This document shows, piece after piece, positions 26,440 to 35,227 of a stretch of 64,000 bases of DNA. Both the position numbers and the translations under genes were made by a program. The stretch comes from Candidatus Anaerobiospirillum merdipullorum (GTDB lineage Bacteria > Pseudomonadota > Gammaproteobacteria > Enterobacterales > Succinivibrionaceae), in the NCBI GenBank assembly GCA_018883895.1, contig JAHLFG010000062.1, positions 1 through 64,000 of the forward strand, given 5' to 3'. The notes under the pieces were generated by a model, which saw only the letters and a list, made by a program, of their open reading frames with translations, was not told the origin of the DNA and did not search any database. Each line of letters begins with the position of its first letter. The first letter of the stretch is position 1.

Positions 26440-27825
26440 TTATGCCTTGACTAAAATTTTCTCTAATTGCTCTAAGGAGACGCCCTTAGTTTCCGGCACT
26501 TTCTTGTAGATGAAGATGAAGCTTACCGCGCAAATGATGCAGTACAGGCCAAAGGAGCCCGAGGCGCCTAAGGCGGCATTGATCATCGGGAAAGTGTAGG
26601 TTAAAAGGAAGCAACCGACCCATAAGGACAAGGTCGCCAGCGACATCGCCATACCTCTGATGCGATTGGGGAAGATCTCCGAGAGTAAAACCCAAGTCAC
26701 CGGCGCCAAGGTAATGGCATAAATGAAGATGGTAGCTAAGACTAAGGCCAGTACCGGCAGACCTAAGATGCCTAAGGCATAGGCAGTAGCCATCAGGATA
26801 TAGATGATGGTAAGGCCACCTGCGCCTAAGAGCATTAAGCGCCGACGCCCAATCTTATCGACTAAGGGGAGCGCCACCACGGTGGCAATAAGGTTGATTA
26901 AACCGGTGGCTACAATGGACTTTAAGGTGCTGTTGATATCAAAGCCGGCCGAGGCAAAAATTTCCTGGGCATAGTTAAAGATCACATTGGTGCCCGACCA
27001 CTGTTGATAGAAGGCCAAGTAACAACCAATGATTAAGACCGGCAGATACTTCTTATCTAAAGTCTCCTTTAAGGAAGCTGAGGCCTTCTCATCGCCACGT
27101 AAAGTTACCTTAATTTCATTTAAGGTAGCCTTAGCATAGTCGCTGCCGCCCAAACGAGTCAGCACTGCCACGGCCTCAGCATCACGCCCTTTCTTAACTA
27201 AAAAGCGCGGGGACTCCGGAACAAAGAACATCAGTACAAAGAAGGCCACCGCCGGTACCAATTCTGCCCAGAACATATAGCGCCAGCCCATTTGCCCGTT
27301 CCAGCTTGCTGCAATGTCAGCTAAAGTTGCATTAGCACTTACCGACTCAGCAATCATAAGATTTACAATCTGCGCGGCCAAAATACCTATAACAATGGTC
27401 AACTGATTGACCGCCACCATCTTGCCGCGGCGATCCGCCGGGCTCATCTCGGCGATATAGACCGGAGAAATACCGGAGGCAATACCGATACCAACACCAC
27501 CGACAATACGGTAGAACACAAACCACGAGAAGTCGTCATAGTAACCGGTACCCCAAGCAGATACGGTAAAGAAGATGGCGGCAATAATCAAAGTCTTCTT
27601 ACGGCCGATATTATCGGACATGTAGCCCGACACCATCGCACCTGCAATACAACCCACCAGCGCCGAGCTCATCGCCCAGCCGGAGGTAAACGGATCGGTA
27701 ATGTTAAAGAAGGCTTCATAAAATGGCTTAGCGCCACCAATTACCACCCAATCGTAGCCAAAAAGCAGACCACCACAGGCAGCCACCAGGCATACTAACC
27801 AAATAAACGCGGTATTAAGTTGCAT
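26440..27825 (-). CDS. MFS sugar porter family transporter (XylE/AraE-like)
   Basis: 461-residue, twelve-segment sugar:H+ symporter. Family signatures are present: DNIGRKKTL after segment 2, PESPRFLVKKGR before the central loop, QQWSGTNVI in segment 7, DKIGRRRLML after segment 8 and PETKG at the C-terminus. Likely substrates are xylose, arabinose, galactose or glucose. It lies 15 nt downstream of the DUF5107/TPR gene in one operon, so the two products probably serve the same sugar. GCGAGG precedes the ATG with long spacing. Confidence 0.92.
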   Translation of the reverse strand: MQLNTAFIWLVCLVAACGGLLFGYDWVVIGGAKPFYEAFFNITDPFTSGWAMSSALVGCIAGAMVSGYMSDNIGRKKTLIIAAIFFTVSAWGTGYYDDFSWFVFYRIVGGVGIGIASGISPVYIAEMSPADRRGKMVAVNQLTIVIGILAAQIVNLMIAESVSANATLADIAASWNGQMGWRYMFWAELVPAVAFFVLMFFVPESPRFLVKKGRDAEAVAVLTRLGGSDYAKATLNEIKVTLRGDEKASASLKETLDKKYLPVLIIGCYLAFYQQWSGTNVIFNYAQEIFASAGFDINSTLKSIVATGLINLIATVVALPLVDKIGRRRLMLLGAGGLTIIYILMATAYALGILGLPVLALVLATIFIYAITLAPVTWVLLSEIFPNRIRGMAMSLATLSLWVGCFLLTYTFPMINAALGASGSFGLYCIICAVSFIFIYKKVPETKGVSLEQLEKILVKA

Positions 27826-27840
27826 AAATATTAACCTCGC

Positions 27841-30800
27841 TTAAGCAATGAAGGAAAGGATGATGTCGTGAATCGAGGCGTAGAGAGCTGCCTTGTAGCT
27901 CGACGGATTAATGGTTTTCATCTGTTGCAAACAAGCTCGATAGGTAGCCTCATCGTGAAAGCCCAAGGCTGCCAGCATTTGCAATAAATAGGCGTTTTCA
28001 TCGCGCTCGGCCGCTTCATCTTTGTTAAGTACAATGAGATCAGGTAAGGAGACGGCAAAGAAATCACTTGCAATCGGCGCGCCAACTGCCTGCTTACCAT
28101 AGCGTTGCATCGCCTGTAAGATGCGCTCAGCGCCCGCTTTATCCCCACGCTTGGCTAAAGCTAAGGCATTGAAGAACACATAGTCAGCTTTTTGATCGTT
28201 GTAGTAGCGCTGCTCATGCACCTGACTGTCACCGCGGCAGGCCATAGCATAGGAAGCGGCCGCCTCATCCATAAGGCCCATGCGCTCTTCGACCGCACCT
28301 TTTAAGAAGTAGAGGTCGTTGTCCGTTTGCACCACCAACTTGCCCTCACCCAAATTGTGCGGGAAGGTTAAAGCGCAAGTTAAAATGTCACGGGCTGTAG
28401 ACCAATCTTGCTTGGCGATAGCCTGCGCTGCTCTTAAGATGCCATTTATCACATACTGCTCGGAAACACGCCCTTCACCACCTTCCCAGACATGGAAGTT
28501 AGACTTTTGGATAAAGGTATGAGCATCCTCCACCCTGCCGACTAAATTTAATAAGGTGAGATATTCCGCCTTAAGATCGTCGCGCTTAAAGCTGTACGGC
28601 TTGGCCTGCTCTAAACGGTCCAAACGCTCCTGTGCCGGGACTTTGGCCAGCTTTTCCACCAATGAAAGCTCAAAGAGTAAGCGCTCATCGTTAGGGGCAA
28701 TGGCCACCGCTTGACGATACAGCGCCAAAGCCTTATTGATGTCCTGATGCTGATTGCATGCATCGATGGCGATACCGCGCAAGGCATCAACATAGTTTTT
28801 ATCCAGCGTTAAAACCTGTTGCCACAGCTCCACGGCCTTGGCATATAAGCGATGGCTATAGTCAAAGCAGGCACACAGATGCAGGGCAAAGGCACTATCG
28901 GTTAAGGTACCTAACATCACGCGCTCAAAGACACTATTGGGGAAGCGGACAAAGGCAGCAAAGTTTTGCTGTGCTTGTGCATACAGAGCCTCACGCTTTG
29001 TAGGAGCACTTAAAGCGGCCATCACCAGGGCAATTAAGGCGCCTTTAGTGTGGGCATTTACTTTATTTAAAAGCTCTAGGGCCTCGGTTTGAGCGCCCAC
29101 AGCGGTTAAAAACTCCGCCACGGACAAATAATTAATCTCGCGGCCGTTTAACACTTGCTCTAAATGTGCCAAAGCATCAGCACTGCTATCTTGAGCATAA
29201 TTTAAATAGGCATATAGCGGCTCCAGCGGTGCTTGTGCCTGCAAAGTAGCAATCAAGCTTGTAGCCTGACTATCCCCGCTCTTTAACAGACCATAGGCCT
29301 TTAAGGCCAGAGCTTTGACATCTTGGGCATCGGTAAGCAAAGCCTCTGCGGCAAATTGCGCACAAGCAGCAAAATTACCACGCCGCGCACTGATAGTGGC
29401 CAAACCATTAAAGCCTTGCGTCTTGCAATTGGTCGACCACACCGCGCGGAAATACTCATCATAGGCCGCATCCAACTTACCCTGTTGCAAAAGCACATCG
29501 GCCTTTAACACCAGCGCCTGCCCGCACTCACAATTGCGATTTAACATTAAGGCTCTGTGCAAAGCCTGATTGGCATACTCTAAGGCCGCGGTAAAATTGG
29601 CACGCTCATATTCATACTGCCCTAAGGCGGTATTGCAACGATAATCTAGCGGATCAATTTGCAAAGCACGGGCATAATAATCCTCCGGCCGCCGTGAGGC
29701 ATGATGATATTGCTCTAAGTGCTTGGCAATAAAATAAGCCTCATCGGTAGAGTTAATCTCCTGCGGCAAGCGCGGGGTCGGGGCAATTTCCGGTAGCGGC
29801 AATGCTTGCTTGATATGCTCGCCATAAGAGAGCACTATCGTGCCATCTGCGGCCATCAGGCGCATCTGACAACGCGCTGCGGGGGCTGCTACTTCCCACA
29901 ATTGCGCCTGACACGGGCTTAAATTCAGCTCCTTTTCATCAATAACTTGCCCGTCAGCTAAGATTTGCGCCTTAACTTGCTTTAAATAGCCCACGGCATA
30001 GACGCCCACCTTAAACTTGCCCTCCTCACGCTCTAACTTTAAGGCGGCAGTAGTATTGGCATTGTGCACGCGTCCTAACTTGGTATAGGGCATGAAGTTT
30101 TGGGTAAATTCCTTGCTTTCATGGGCGCCAATCCAGGTAAAGTCCGGCTGATTGTCGGTATAGACACCGGTCATCAGCTCAATATAGGGGCCGTCTTCAT
30201 CGGTTAAATTGCGATCCCAGGCCTGACCAAAATCGCCATTGCCCCAGGTCCACTGCTTCTTGCCCGGCGCGATATGATGATCAGCGACATGTAACAGGCC
30301 GCCTTCTTCATTAAAACTATAGGCCCCGACGAAATCGTAATTGGAGCGCCAAGCCATATAGGAGGTCGGCACCGGCAGATTCTTATAGCGCGAAATATCT
30401 ACGCCGTCGTATTTGACCTTGTAGTACTCGCCATGAGCTATCGGGAAATCGATCACCGCGCGCTTACCATGGTCAAAGACCGCGGTCACATCCGGCGGGA
30501 AAATGCTTTGATGATCGTCCCCACCCTTGACGGCCGGATTGGACCACCACAGGAAGGAGCGGGCGGTCTCATTGCCGTTGTAAATCTTGCTGTGAATTTG
30601 TAACAGGGCCTTATCGGCAGGTAAGGTAAAGGTGGTGGTAATGGTCAACCCGTGCATCGGCTCTTTTTCGGACACTACCACGCTAGCCGAGCCATCTTCA
30701 TGGTTTTGTACCATGCCATCGACGGGCATAAAGGTGGTCGGACGATGATGTTGCGGCCAATTAAACTCAATACCACCGGAAATCCACGGACCTAACAGGC

Positions 30801-31113
30801 CCACCATGGCAGGTTTGACCACCTGATTGAAGTAGACGAAATCGCGGTGATTGACCTTATCGTAGGCGCGTTGGACGCGACCGCCCAATTGTGGCAGGAT
30901 CATCACCTTAAGAAAATCATTTTCTAAAATTAAAGCCTGATAAGGACGCTTTTCGGCCTTATCTTGTAAGGTATCAGTGACCCCATAGGGATAAACCTTG
31001 CCCGAAGAGCCCTGATAAACGCGATGCTCTAAAAACATCGGGTGCTTATCTTGTGGTCCTAAGAGGTAGGTTTTAAACCATACTGTTTCTGACCATGCCT
31101 TAGCAGCGACCAT
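27841..31113 (-). CDS. DUF5107 domain protein with C-terminal TPR repeats
   Basis: 1090-residue soluble protein with no signal peptide. Residues about 1-450 form a beta-rich region with the DUF5107 pattern: LILENDFLKVMILPQLGGRV, GGIEFNWPQHHRPTTFMPVDG, and FVGAYSFNEEGGLLHVADHH. It reads like a mutarotase-type beta-sandwich (compare LPQLGGRV with aldose epimerases), which would suit carbohydrate binding or catalysis; that is inference. Residues about 480-1090 are TPR helices (YYARALQIDPLDYRCNTALG, LALYRQAVAIAPNDERLLFE). It leads an operon with a sugar porter, opposite a ROK regulator and aldose epimerase. No biochemical function is established to my knowledge. Confidence 0.85.
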   Translation of the reverse strand: MVAAKAWSETVWFKTYLLGPQDKHPMFLEHRVYQGSSGKVYPYGVTDTLQDKAEKRPYQALILENDFLKVMILPQLGGRVQRAYDKVNHRDFVYFNQVVKPAMVGLLGPWISGGIEFNWPQHHRPTTFMPVDGMVQNHEDGSASVVVSEKEPMHGLTITTTFTLPADKALLQIHSKIYNGNETARSFLWWSNPAVKGGDDHQSIFPPDVTAVFDHGKRAVIDFPIAHGEYYKVKYDGVDISRYKNLPVPTSYMAWRSNYDFVGAYSFNEEGGLLHVADHHIAPGKKQWTWGNGDFGQAWDRNLTDEDGPYIELMTGVYTDNQPDFTWIGAHESKEFTQNFMPYTKLGRVHNANTTAALKLEREEGKFKVGVYAVGYLKQVKAQILADGQVIDEKELNLSPCQAQLWEVAAPAARCQMRLMAADGTIVLSYGEHIKQALPLPEIAPTPRLPQEINSTDEAYFIAKHLEQYHHASRRPEDYYARALQIDPLDYRCNTALGQYEYERANFTAALEYANQALHRALMLNRNCECGQALVLKADVLLQQGKLDAAYDEYFRAVWSTNCKTQGFNGLATISARRGNFAACAQFAAEALLTDAQDVKALALKAYGLLKSGDSQATSLIATLQAQAPLEPLYAYLNYAQDSSADALAHLEQVLNGREINYLSVAEFLTAVGAQTEALELLNKVNAHTKGALIALVMAALSAPTKREALYAQAQQNFAAFVRFPNSVFERVMLGTLTDSAFALHLCACFDYSHRLYAKAVELWQQVLTLDKNYVDALRGIAIDACNQHQDINKALALYRQAVAIAPNDERLLFELSLVEKLAKVPAQERLDRLEQAKPYSFKRDDLKAEYLTLLNLVGRVEDAHTFIQKSNFHVWEGGEGRVSEQYVINGILRAAQAIAKQDWSTARDILTCALTFPHNLGEGKLVVQTDNDLYFLKGAVEERMGLMDEAAASYAMACRGDSQVHEQRYYNDQKADYVFFNALALAKRGDKAGAERILQAMQRYGKQAVGAPIASDFFAVSLPDLIVLNKDEAAERDENAYLLQMLAALGFHDEATYRACLQQMKTINPSSYKAALYASIHDIILSFIA

Positions 31114-31332
31114 TTATTAATCTCCTATGAATAATCTCTTGGCAAAAATTACAGTCTGGAGTATATAAAGGGGCAAATAAGCTTTCTGTACCCAGTAATC
31201 ACAGTATTTATTAAGGCTTGGTTAATAATAAGTAAAATAAATTCCTTGAAGATAATCTGTTGTTATTAAAAGAATAATTTTCTTTAAACCCGGAGTCCCA
31301 CGCGCTTAATGGCGTAGCTCCGCGCAACTTAC

Positions 31333-31345
31333 GCAAGCGTTTGCA
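31333..31345. promoter_or_regulatory. LacI/PurR-type operator upstream of the DUF5107 operon
   Basis: GCAAGCGTTTGCA, in the context ACGCAAGCGTTTGCAT, nearly equals the PurR box and matches the core before the sucrose permease. It lies in the 464 bp divergent region (31114-31577) between the DUF5107 operon and the ROK gene, which holds no other gene. Confidence 0.5.
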
Positions 31346-31577
31346 TTTATTGCACCGCAAGCTATTTCTTAACGCATAAATCCCCCGCTAACGCGCCCTT
31401 TGCCCGAGTTTAAGCCGAATTTGAAGGGTATTTAGCGGCCTATTTAATGCTTTATTTAAATACTATTAATAATTACACTGCAAAAAGCCGTAATAAGGCC
31501 CAAAGAAAACGCACAATAAGGTATTTTTTTGCTAGAATCACAGAATAAATTAAGATGATATTAATAGAGAGTGTCAG

Positions 31578-32777
31578 ATGTTACAGGGTCTTAACAATCA
31601 AAAAGTTCTAAGCTTTAACCAAAGCCTGCTCCTGCATAACCTTTACATTCATCAAAAGCAATCTGCAGCGGCATTGGCCAAAACCATGGGACTGTCGGTG
31701 ACGGCCGTCTGTCGCTTAGCTGAAACCTTAATTGCCGAGGATAAAGTGGAATACGTTAAAGGAGATAAACCCACCCGCGGGCGCAGTAGTGGTTTATTAA
31801 CCTTAAAGCACCATCAGGGCTTTATCGCTTGCCTTAACGTGCGTCCGACGGCCATTGATTACCTGATGACCACTGAATATGGTGAGATTGTAGAGGACAT
31901 AAAGTTCCTGCCCATCACCCTGACCACCAAGGAAGATTTGGTGGCCACCCTCAAAGAGCTCATTGCCACGTTACACTCAAACTACCCCAAAGCGCCTTTT
32001 AAAGTGGCCATTGCCATGCACGGACAGGTGGATTACCAAACCGGCGTCTCCTTGTTTATGCCTCAGGCGCCCTGGCACTCAAGTTTGCACTTAAAGTATC
32101 TGCTACAAAAGGATTTGGGTATTGAAGTCCTGGTGGACAACGACTGTGTGATGCGCGCCTTGGCGCAAAAATGGGCCCTACTGCGCAGCGACAGTGAACT
32201 GCCTGATTTGTGCGTTATCAATATCGACTATGGCGTGGGCTCGGCCTTTTTAGTCAATGGATCCATTTTCCGCGGTCCCTTGTATTCCAGCGGCCAAATC
32301 GGCCACACCATTGTCGATCCCAATGGCCGCATTTGTTCATGTGGGCGCGTGGGTTGCCTGGAGACCATTGCTTCGGCCAAATCCCTGCAAGAAAACATCA
32401 ATCGTCAGCGCCGTTTACTGCATATGGAGACGGCCTTGAGCTTTGAGGAGCTACTGTCAGCTTATCAACAAGGCGATCTGATGGTGATGCAGGCCGTGGA
32501 TTTTGCCGCCTTAAACCTGGGCCGGGCCATTTATAATTTTTTAAATGTCATTAACATCAATCACATTTATTTATATGGGCGCATGTGTGAATTTGGCGCG
32601 CCCTTTTTAAGTCGCATCCGTGAGCAGGCTTTGTTAAATCCCTTTGATGACGGCTCGCTAATTAAAAGTGTCGCCACCTCCATTGAGCTTGGCACCCTCA
32701 GTGAGGCTGAGCAATTGGCCGGCATCGGCTTTTTATATGCTGAAAACACCTTACTTGACCTGGGACTTAATGGGTAA
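31578..32777 (+). CDS. ROK family transcriptional regulator
   Basis: 399 residues. An N-terminal winged helix (LAKTMGLSVTAVCRLAETLIAEDKV, about 34-58) marks the NagC/Mlc/XylR regulator branch of the ROK family. The kinase-like domain follows, with VDNDCVMRALA, the IDYGVGSAFLVNG phosphate-type loop, HTIVDPNGRICSCGRVGCLE as the ROK zinc signature (CxCGxxGCxE), and C-terminal helices. It is divergent from the DUF5107-sugar porter operon and followed by an aldose epimerase, so it probably senses the sugar those genes handle. Confidence 0.9.
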   Translation: MLQGLNNQKVLSFNQSLLLHNLYIHQKQSAAALAKTMGLSVTAVCRLAETLIAEDKVEYVKGDKPTRGRSSGLLTLKHHQGFIACLNVRPTAIDYLMTTEYGEIVEDIKFLPITLTTKEDLVATLKELIATLHSNYPKAPFKVAIAMHGQVDYQTGVSLFMPQAPWHSSLHLKYLLQKDLGIEVLVDNDCVMRALAQKWALLRSDSELPDLCVINIDYGVGSAFLVNGSIFRGPLYSSGQIGHTIVDPNGRICSCGRVGCLETIASAKSLQENINRQRRLLHMETALSFEELLSAYQQGDLMVMQAVDFAALNLGRAIYNFLNVININHIYLYGRMCEFGAPFLSRIREQALLNPFDDGSLIKSVATSIELGTLSEAEQLAGIGFLYAENTLLDLGLNG

Positions 32778-32781
32778 CACC

Positions 32782-33624
32782 ATGAAACTTCTTACATTAA
32801 ATAACAAATACTTAACTTTAGGCTTAGACCCCTGCGGGGCACAAATTTGCTTTTTTGCCACTAAAGACGGTTTTGATATTTTACAAAGACGCCCCCACCT
32901 AGGGGAGGCCAATGACGAAAGTGCGCTTTTTCCCTTGCTACCCATAGCCAATCGCGTAAGTCACGATAGCTATCACTTAAACGGCGAGCACATCAACCTA
33001 CCGCTTAACTTAAAAGCCGGCCAATATTTGCACGGCGACGGCTGGGTCAATACGTGGCAGGTAAAGGAAAAGTCAGAGAGCAGTGCCACACTCACCCTTA
33101 ACATCAACCATGACAATGGCTATGTCTATACCGCTTGCTTTGCACTTAAGTTACAGGCTTTAAGCTTGAAGCTTACGCTGACGGTCTGTCATCAAGGCAG
33201 CAAGCCGCGCCTGTATGGTTTGGGGCTACATCCCTATTTTGCCTTAGATGACAGCGCCACCTTACACTTTGCCAGTGACGGCTATTTCCCTGAAGGCGCC
33301 GGGCATATGAGTCTGCCCTTTACGACCTCCATCCCCACAAGCGAGGACTTTAATCGCCCGCGCGCCATTCCACCTTACTTTGTAAATCAGCTCTATCATA
33401 GTAGTAGCCCGCTTTACTATACGCGCCAAGGTAGAAGGATGTGCCTTAGCTCTAACTGCCCGTATCTGATGCTCTATCATCTGCCGCAGGGCTCCTTTGT
33501 AGCCTTAGAGCCCCTGATGCATGAAATTGATGCGGTCAATAAGCCGCAACACCCGGGGATGGTGCTCCTGCAAAAAGGCCAAACGACAAGCTTACACGTC
33601 AGCATTGAGCTCTTAGCAAGCTAA
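32782..33624 (+). CDS. Aldose 1-epimerase family protein
   Basis: About 280 residues with the galactose-mutarotase fold pattern: LPIANRVSHDSYHLNGEHINLPLNL, the HGDGWVN segment, GLGLHPYF with a candidate catalytic His, and VALEPLMHEIDA with the candidate catalytic Glu. It interconverts sugar anomers. The start is uncertain: ATG at 32782 is 4 nt after the ROK stop, while ATG at 32770 overlaps that gene by 8 nt and has GGGA in front. Either way the two genes are translationally close and probably co-regulated. Confidence 0.8.
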   Translation: MKLLTLNNKYLTLGLDPCGAQICFFATKDGFDILQRRPHLGEANDESALFPLLPIANRVSHDSYHLNGEHINLPLNLKAGQYLHGDGWVNTWQVKEKSESSATLTLNINHDNGYVYTACFALKLQALSLKLTLTVCHQGSKPRLYGLGLHPYFALDDSATLHFASDGYFPEGAGHMSLPFTTSIPTSEDFNRPRAIPPYFVNQLYHSSSPLYYTRQGRRMCLSSNCPYLMLYHLPQGSFVALEPLMHEIDAVNKPQHPGMVLLQKGQTTSLHVSIELLAS

Positions 33625-33696
33625 CAAAATTTTTAATTGTGACAATAATTTGCTATCATAACCCTCCTTTTTTCTCAGGTATTGATGAGGTAAGTT

Positions 33697-34098
33697 ATGA
33701 CGGCGCCATTGTCTTCTGCCATGCATGATTTCTTGTCCATCAGCGTACAAGAAATCTCCGCCACCCACTTAGTGGCCACCATGCCGGTCACGGAGCGTAC
33801 CTGTCAGCCCTGTGGTTTGTTATGTGGCGGCGCATCCCTGGCCTTAGCTGAGATCTGCGCGGGCATGTATTCACAGCATTTATTGCAAGGTAGCGATGAG
33901 ATGGCCTTAGGGATACAGGTAAATGGCCATCATTTACACGTGGCGCATTTAGGGGAGATAGTCTCTTGTGAAATCACCCCGCTTAGCTGTGGCAAAACGC
34001 TACATGTTCTGCAGGCCAAAATTTCCAATGCCAGCGGCACCTTAGTGTGTGAAGCGACCATTACTAATTTAATCCGCCCCCAGCCCCACGACAGCTAA
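33697..34098 (+). CDS. menI: Hotdog-fold thioesterase (MenI/YdiI-like)
   Basis: 133-residue PaaI/YdiI-type hotdog protein heading the menaquinone cluster; the expected role is hydrolysis of 1,4-dihydroxy-2-naphthoyl-CoA. The core QPCGLLCGGASLALAE aligns with the YdiI core QPFGLLHGGASVVLAE. The catalytic Gln and Glu are kept, but the conserved His is replaced by Cys, and the Ser four residues after the Glu is Gly. Activity may thus be altered or follow a different mechanism. GATGAGG precedes the ATG. The gene is 13 nt upstream of menF. The symbol rests on context and family. Confidence 0.72.
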   Translation: MTAPLSSAMHDFLSISVQEISATHLVATMPVTERTCQPCGLLCGGASLALAEICAGMYSQHLLQGSDEMALGIQVNGHHLHVAHLGEIVSCEITPLSCGKTLHVLQAKISNASGTLVCEATITNLIRPQPHDS

Positions 34099-34111
34099 TT
34101 AATTTATACCG

Positions 34112-35227
34112 ATGATAGACTTAACCCCCGTGCCGGACGATTTTTGTCGGGCTTTACAGGCATTAATGTCCCGCAAGGAGCGCTTTGCCTTGTTGCGTTT
34201 GCCCACGCAAAGCATGCTCCATATCATGGTGGACGACCATAAATTACATCAAAAGGCTGAACCTGACTTAAGTTTAGTCCCCTTTATTCCCACGCAGACG
34301 CCTTTAAATATCACGGCCCGGGCGCGTTTGACTTGCCTGCCCCATGCCCTAGCGACAAGTTTAGTTAACCTCGGGCTGTTAACGGCAAGCGAGCTTGCTG
34401 CCACGGCCTTAGAGCAAGTAGCCCCGTCACCGTCCATTAAAGCTCAGTGCCGCAAGCTAAATGCTGCGGCCCAAGAGCGCTATGAGAAAGCTTTTTCTCA
34501 TTTCACCCGCGCTTTAAGTTCAGGACGCCTGCAAAAATTGGTGCTCGCCCGTCCTTATTACTGTCAACTGCGCCGACCAGTGGCGCAAACGCTGTGGCAC
34601 TTACTACAGCACTATCCCCAAGCTTGCGTGTATTTTATCTATGTGGGCAATGGAAAGTTCTACCTTGCCGCCACCCCGGAAACCTTGGCGGTAATTGAAG
34701 GTAAGCGGCTTAAGACCATGTCACTTGCCGGCACCATGGCAAAAGATCCCGGGGCTAATTATCTCTGGTCAAAGAAAAATAAGCATGAACAACAATTAGT
34801 TACCGACTATATCGTGCAAGTCTTAAAGCCCTATAGTCAAGACATCGCCCTGCATGGACCGCACACGCATGACGCAGGACCGGTGGTGCATCTGTGCACT
34901 CAGATTGAGGCCACGCTTAAAGATAAGGTCAATCCTGCCGCGGTTATTGCCGCTTTACATCCCACCCCGGCAGTGTGCGGTATTCCCACCGTCGCCGCCA
35001 TGGACTTTATTTGCAAGCATGAAGGGCTGTTACGCGACTATTACGCAGGATATATCGCCTTTAAAGATGAGTCTGCCTGGCGCGTGTATGTCAATCTGCG
35101 CTGTTTGTATTTTGATGGCACCATGGCCTGTCTCTATGCCGGCGGAGGGATTGTACCTGGCTCTGTACTCAATGCCGAATGGCAAGAGACGGTCAATAAA
35201 CTTAAGGCCCTACAGGAATTGCTGTAA
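34112..35227 (+). CDS. menF: Isochorismate synthase MenF
   Basis: 371-residue chorismate-utilising enzyme that isomerises chorismate to isochorismate with magnesium, the first committed step of menaquinone synthesis. Visible motifs: LQKLVLARPY with the catalytic base Lys, AATPETLAVIEG, SLAGTM, KNKHEQQLVTDYI, LHPTPAVCGIP, DYYAGYIAFKD and YAGGGIVPGS with the terminal EWQET. It is about 60 residues shorter than E. coli MenF at the N-terminus, similar to Bacteroidetes enzymes. There is no clear RBS. The stop codon abuts the menD ATG. Confidence 0.92.
   Translation: MIDLTPVPDDFCRALQALMSRKERFALLRLPTQSMLHIMVDDHKLHQKAEPDLSLVPFIPTQTPLNITARARLTCLPHALATSLVNLGLLTASELAATALEQVAPSPSIKAQCRKLNAAAQERYEKAFSHFTRALSSGRLQKLVLARPYYCQLRRPVAQTLWHLLQHYPQACVYFIYVGNGKFYLAATPETLAVIEGKRLKTMSLAGTMAKDPGANYLWSKKNKHEQQLVTDYIVQVLKPYSQDIALHGPHTHDAGPVVHLCTQIEATLKDKVNPAAVIAALHPTPAVCGIPTVAAMDFICKHEGLLRDYYAGYIAFKDESAWRVYVNLRCLYFDGTMACLYAGGGIVPGSVLNAEWQETVNKLKALQELL

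Noticed and set aside
31333-31345. Naming the site a PurR box
   Set aside because: The match is close, but no purine gene is adjacent and a similar core precedes sucrose genes, so only LacI/PurR-type is justified.
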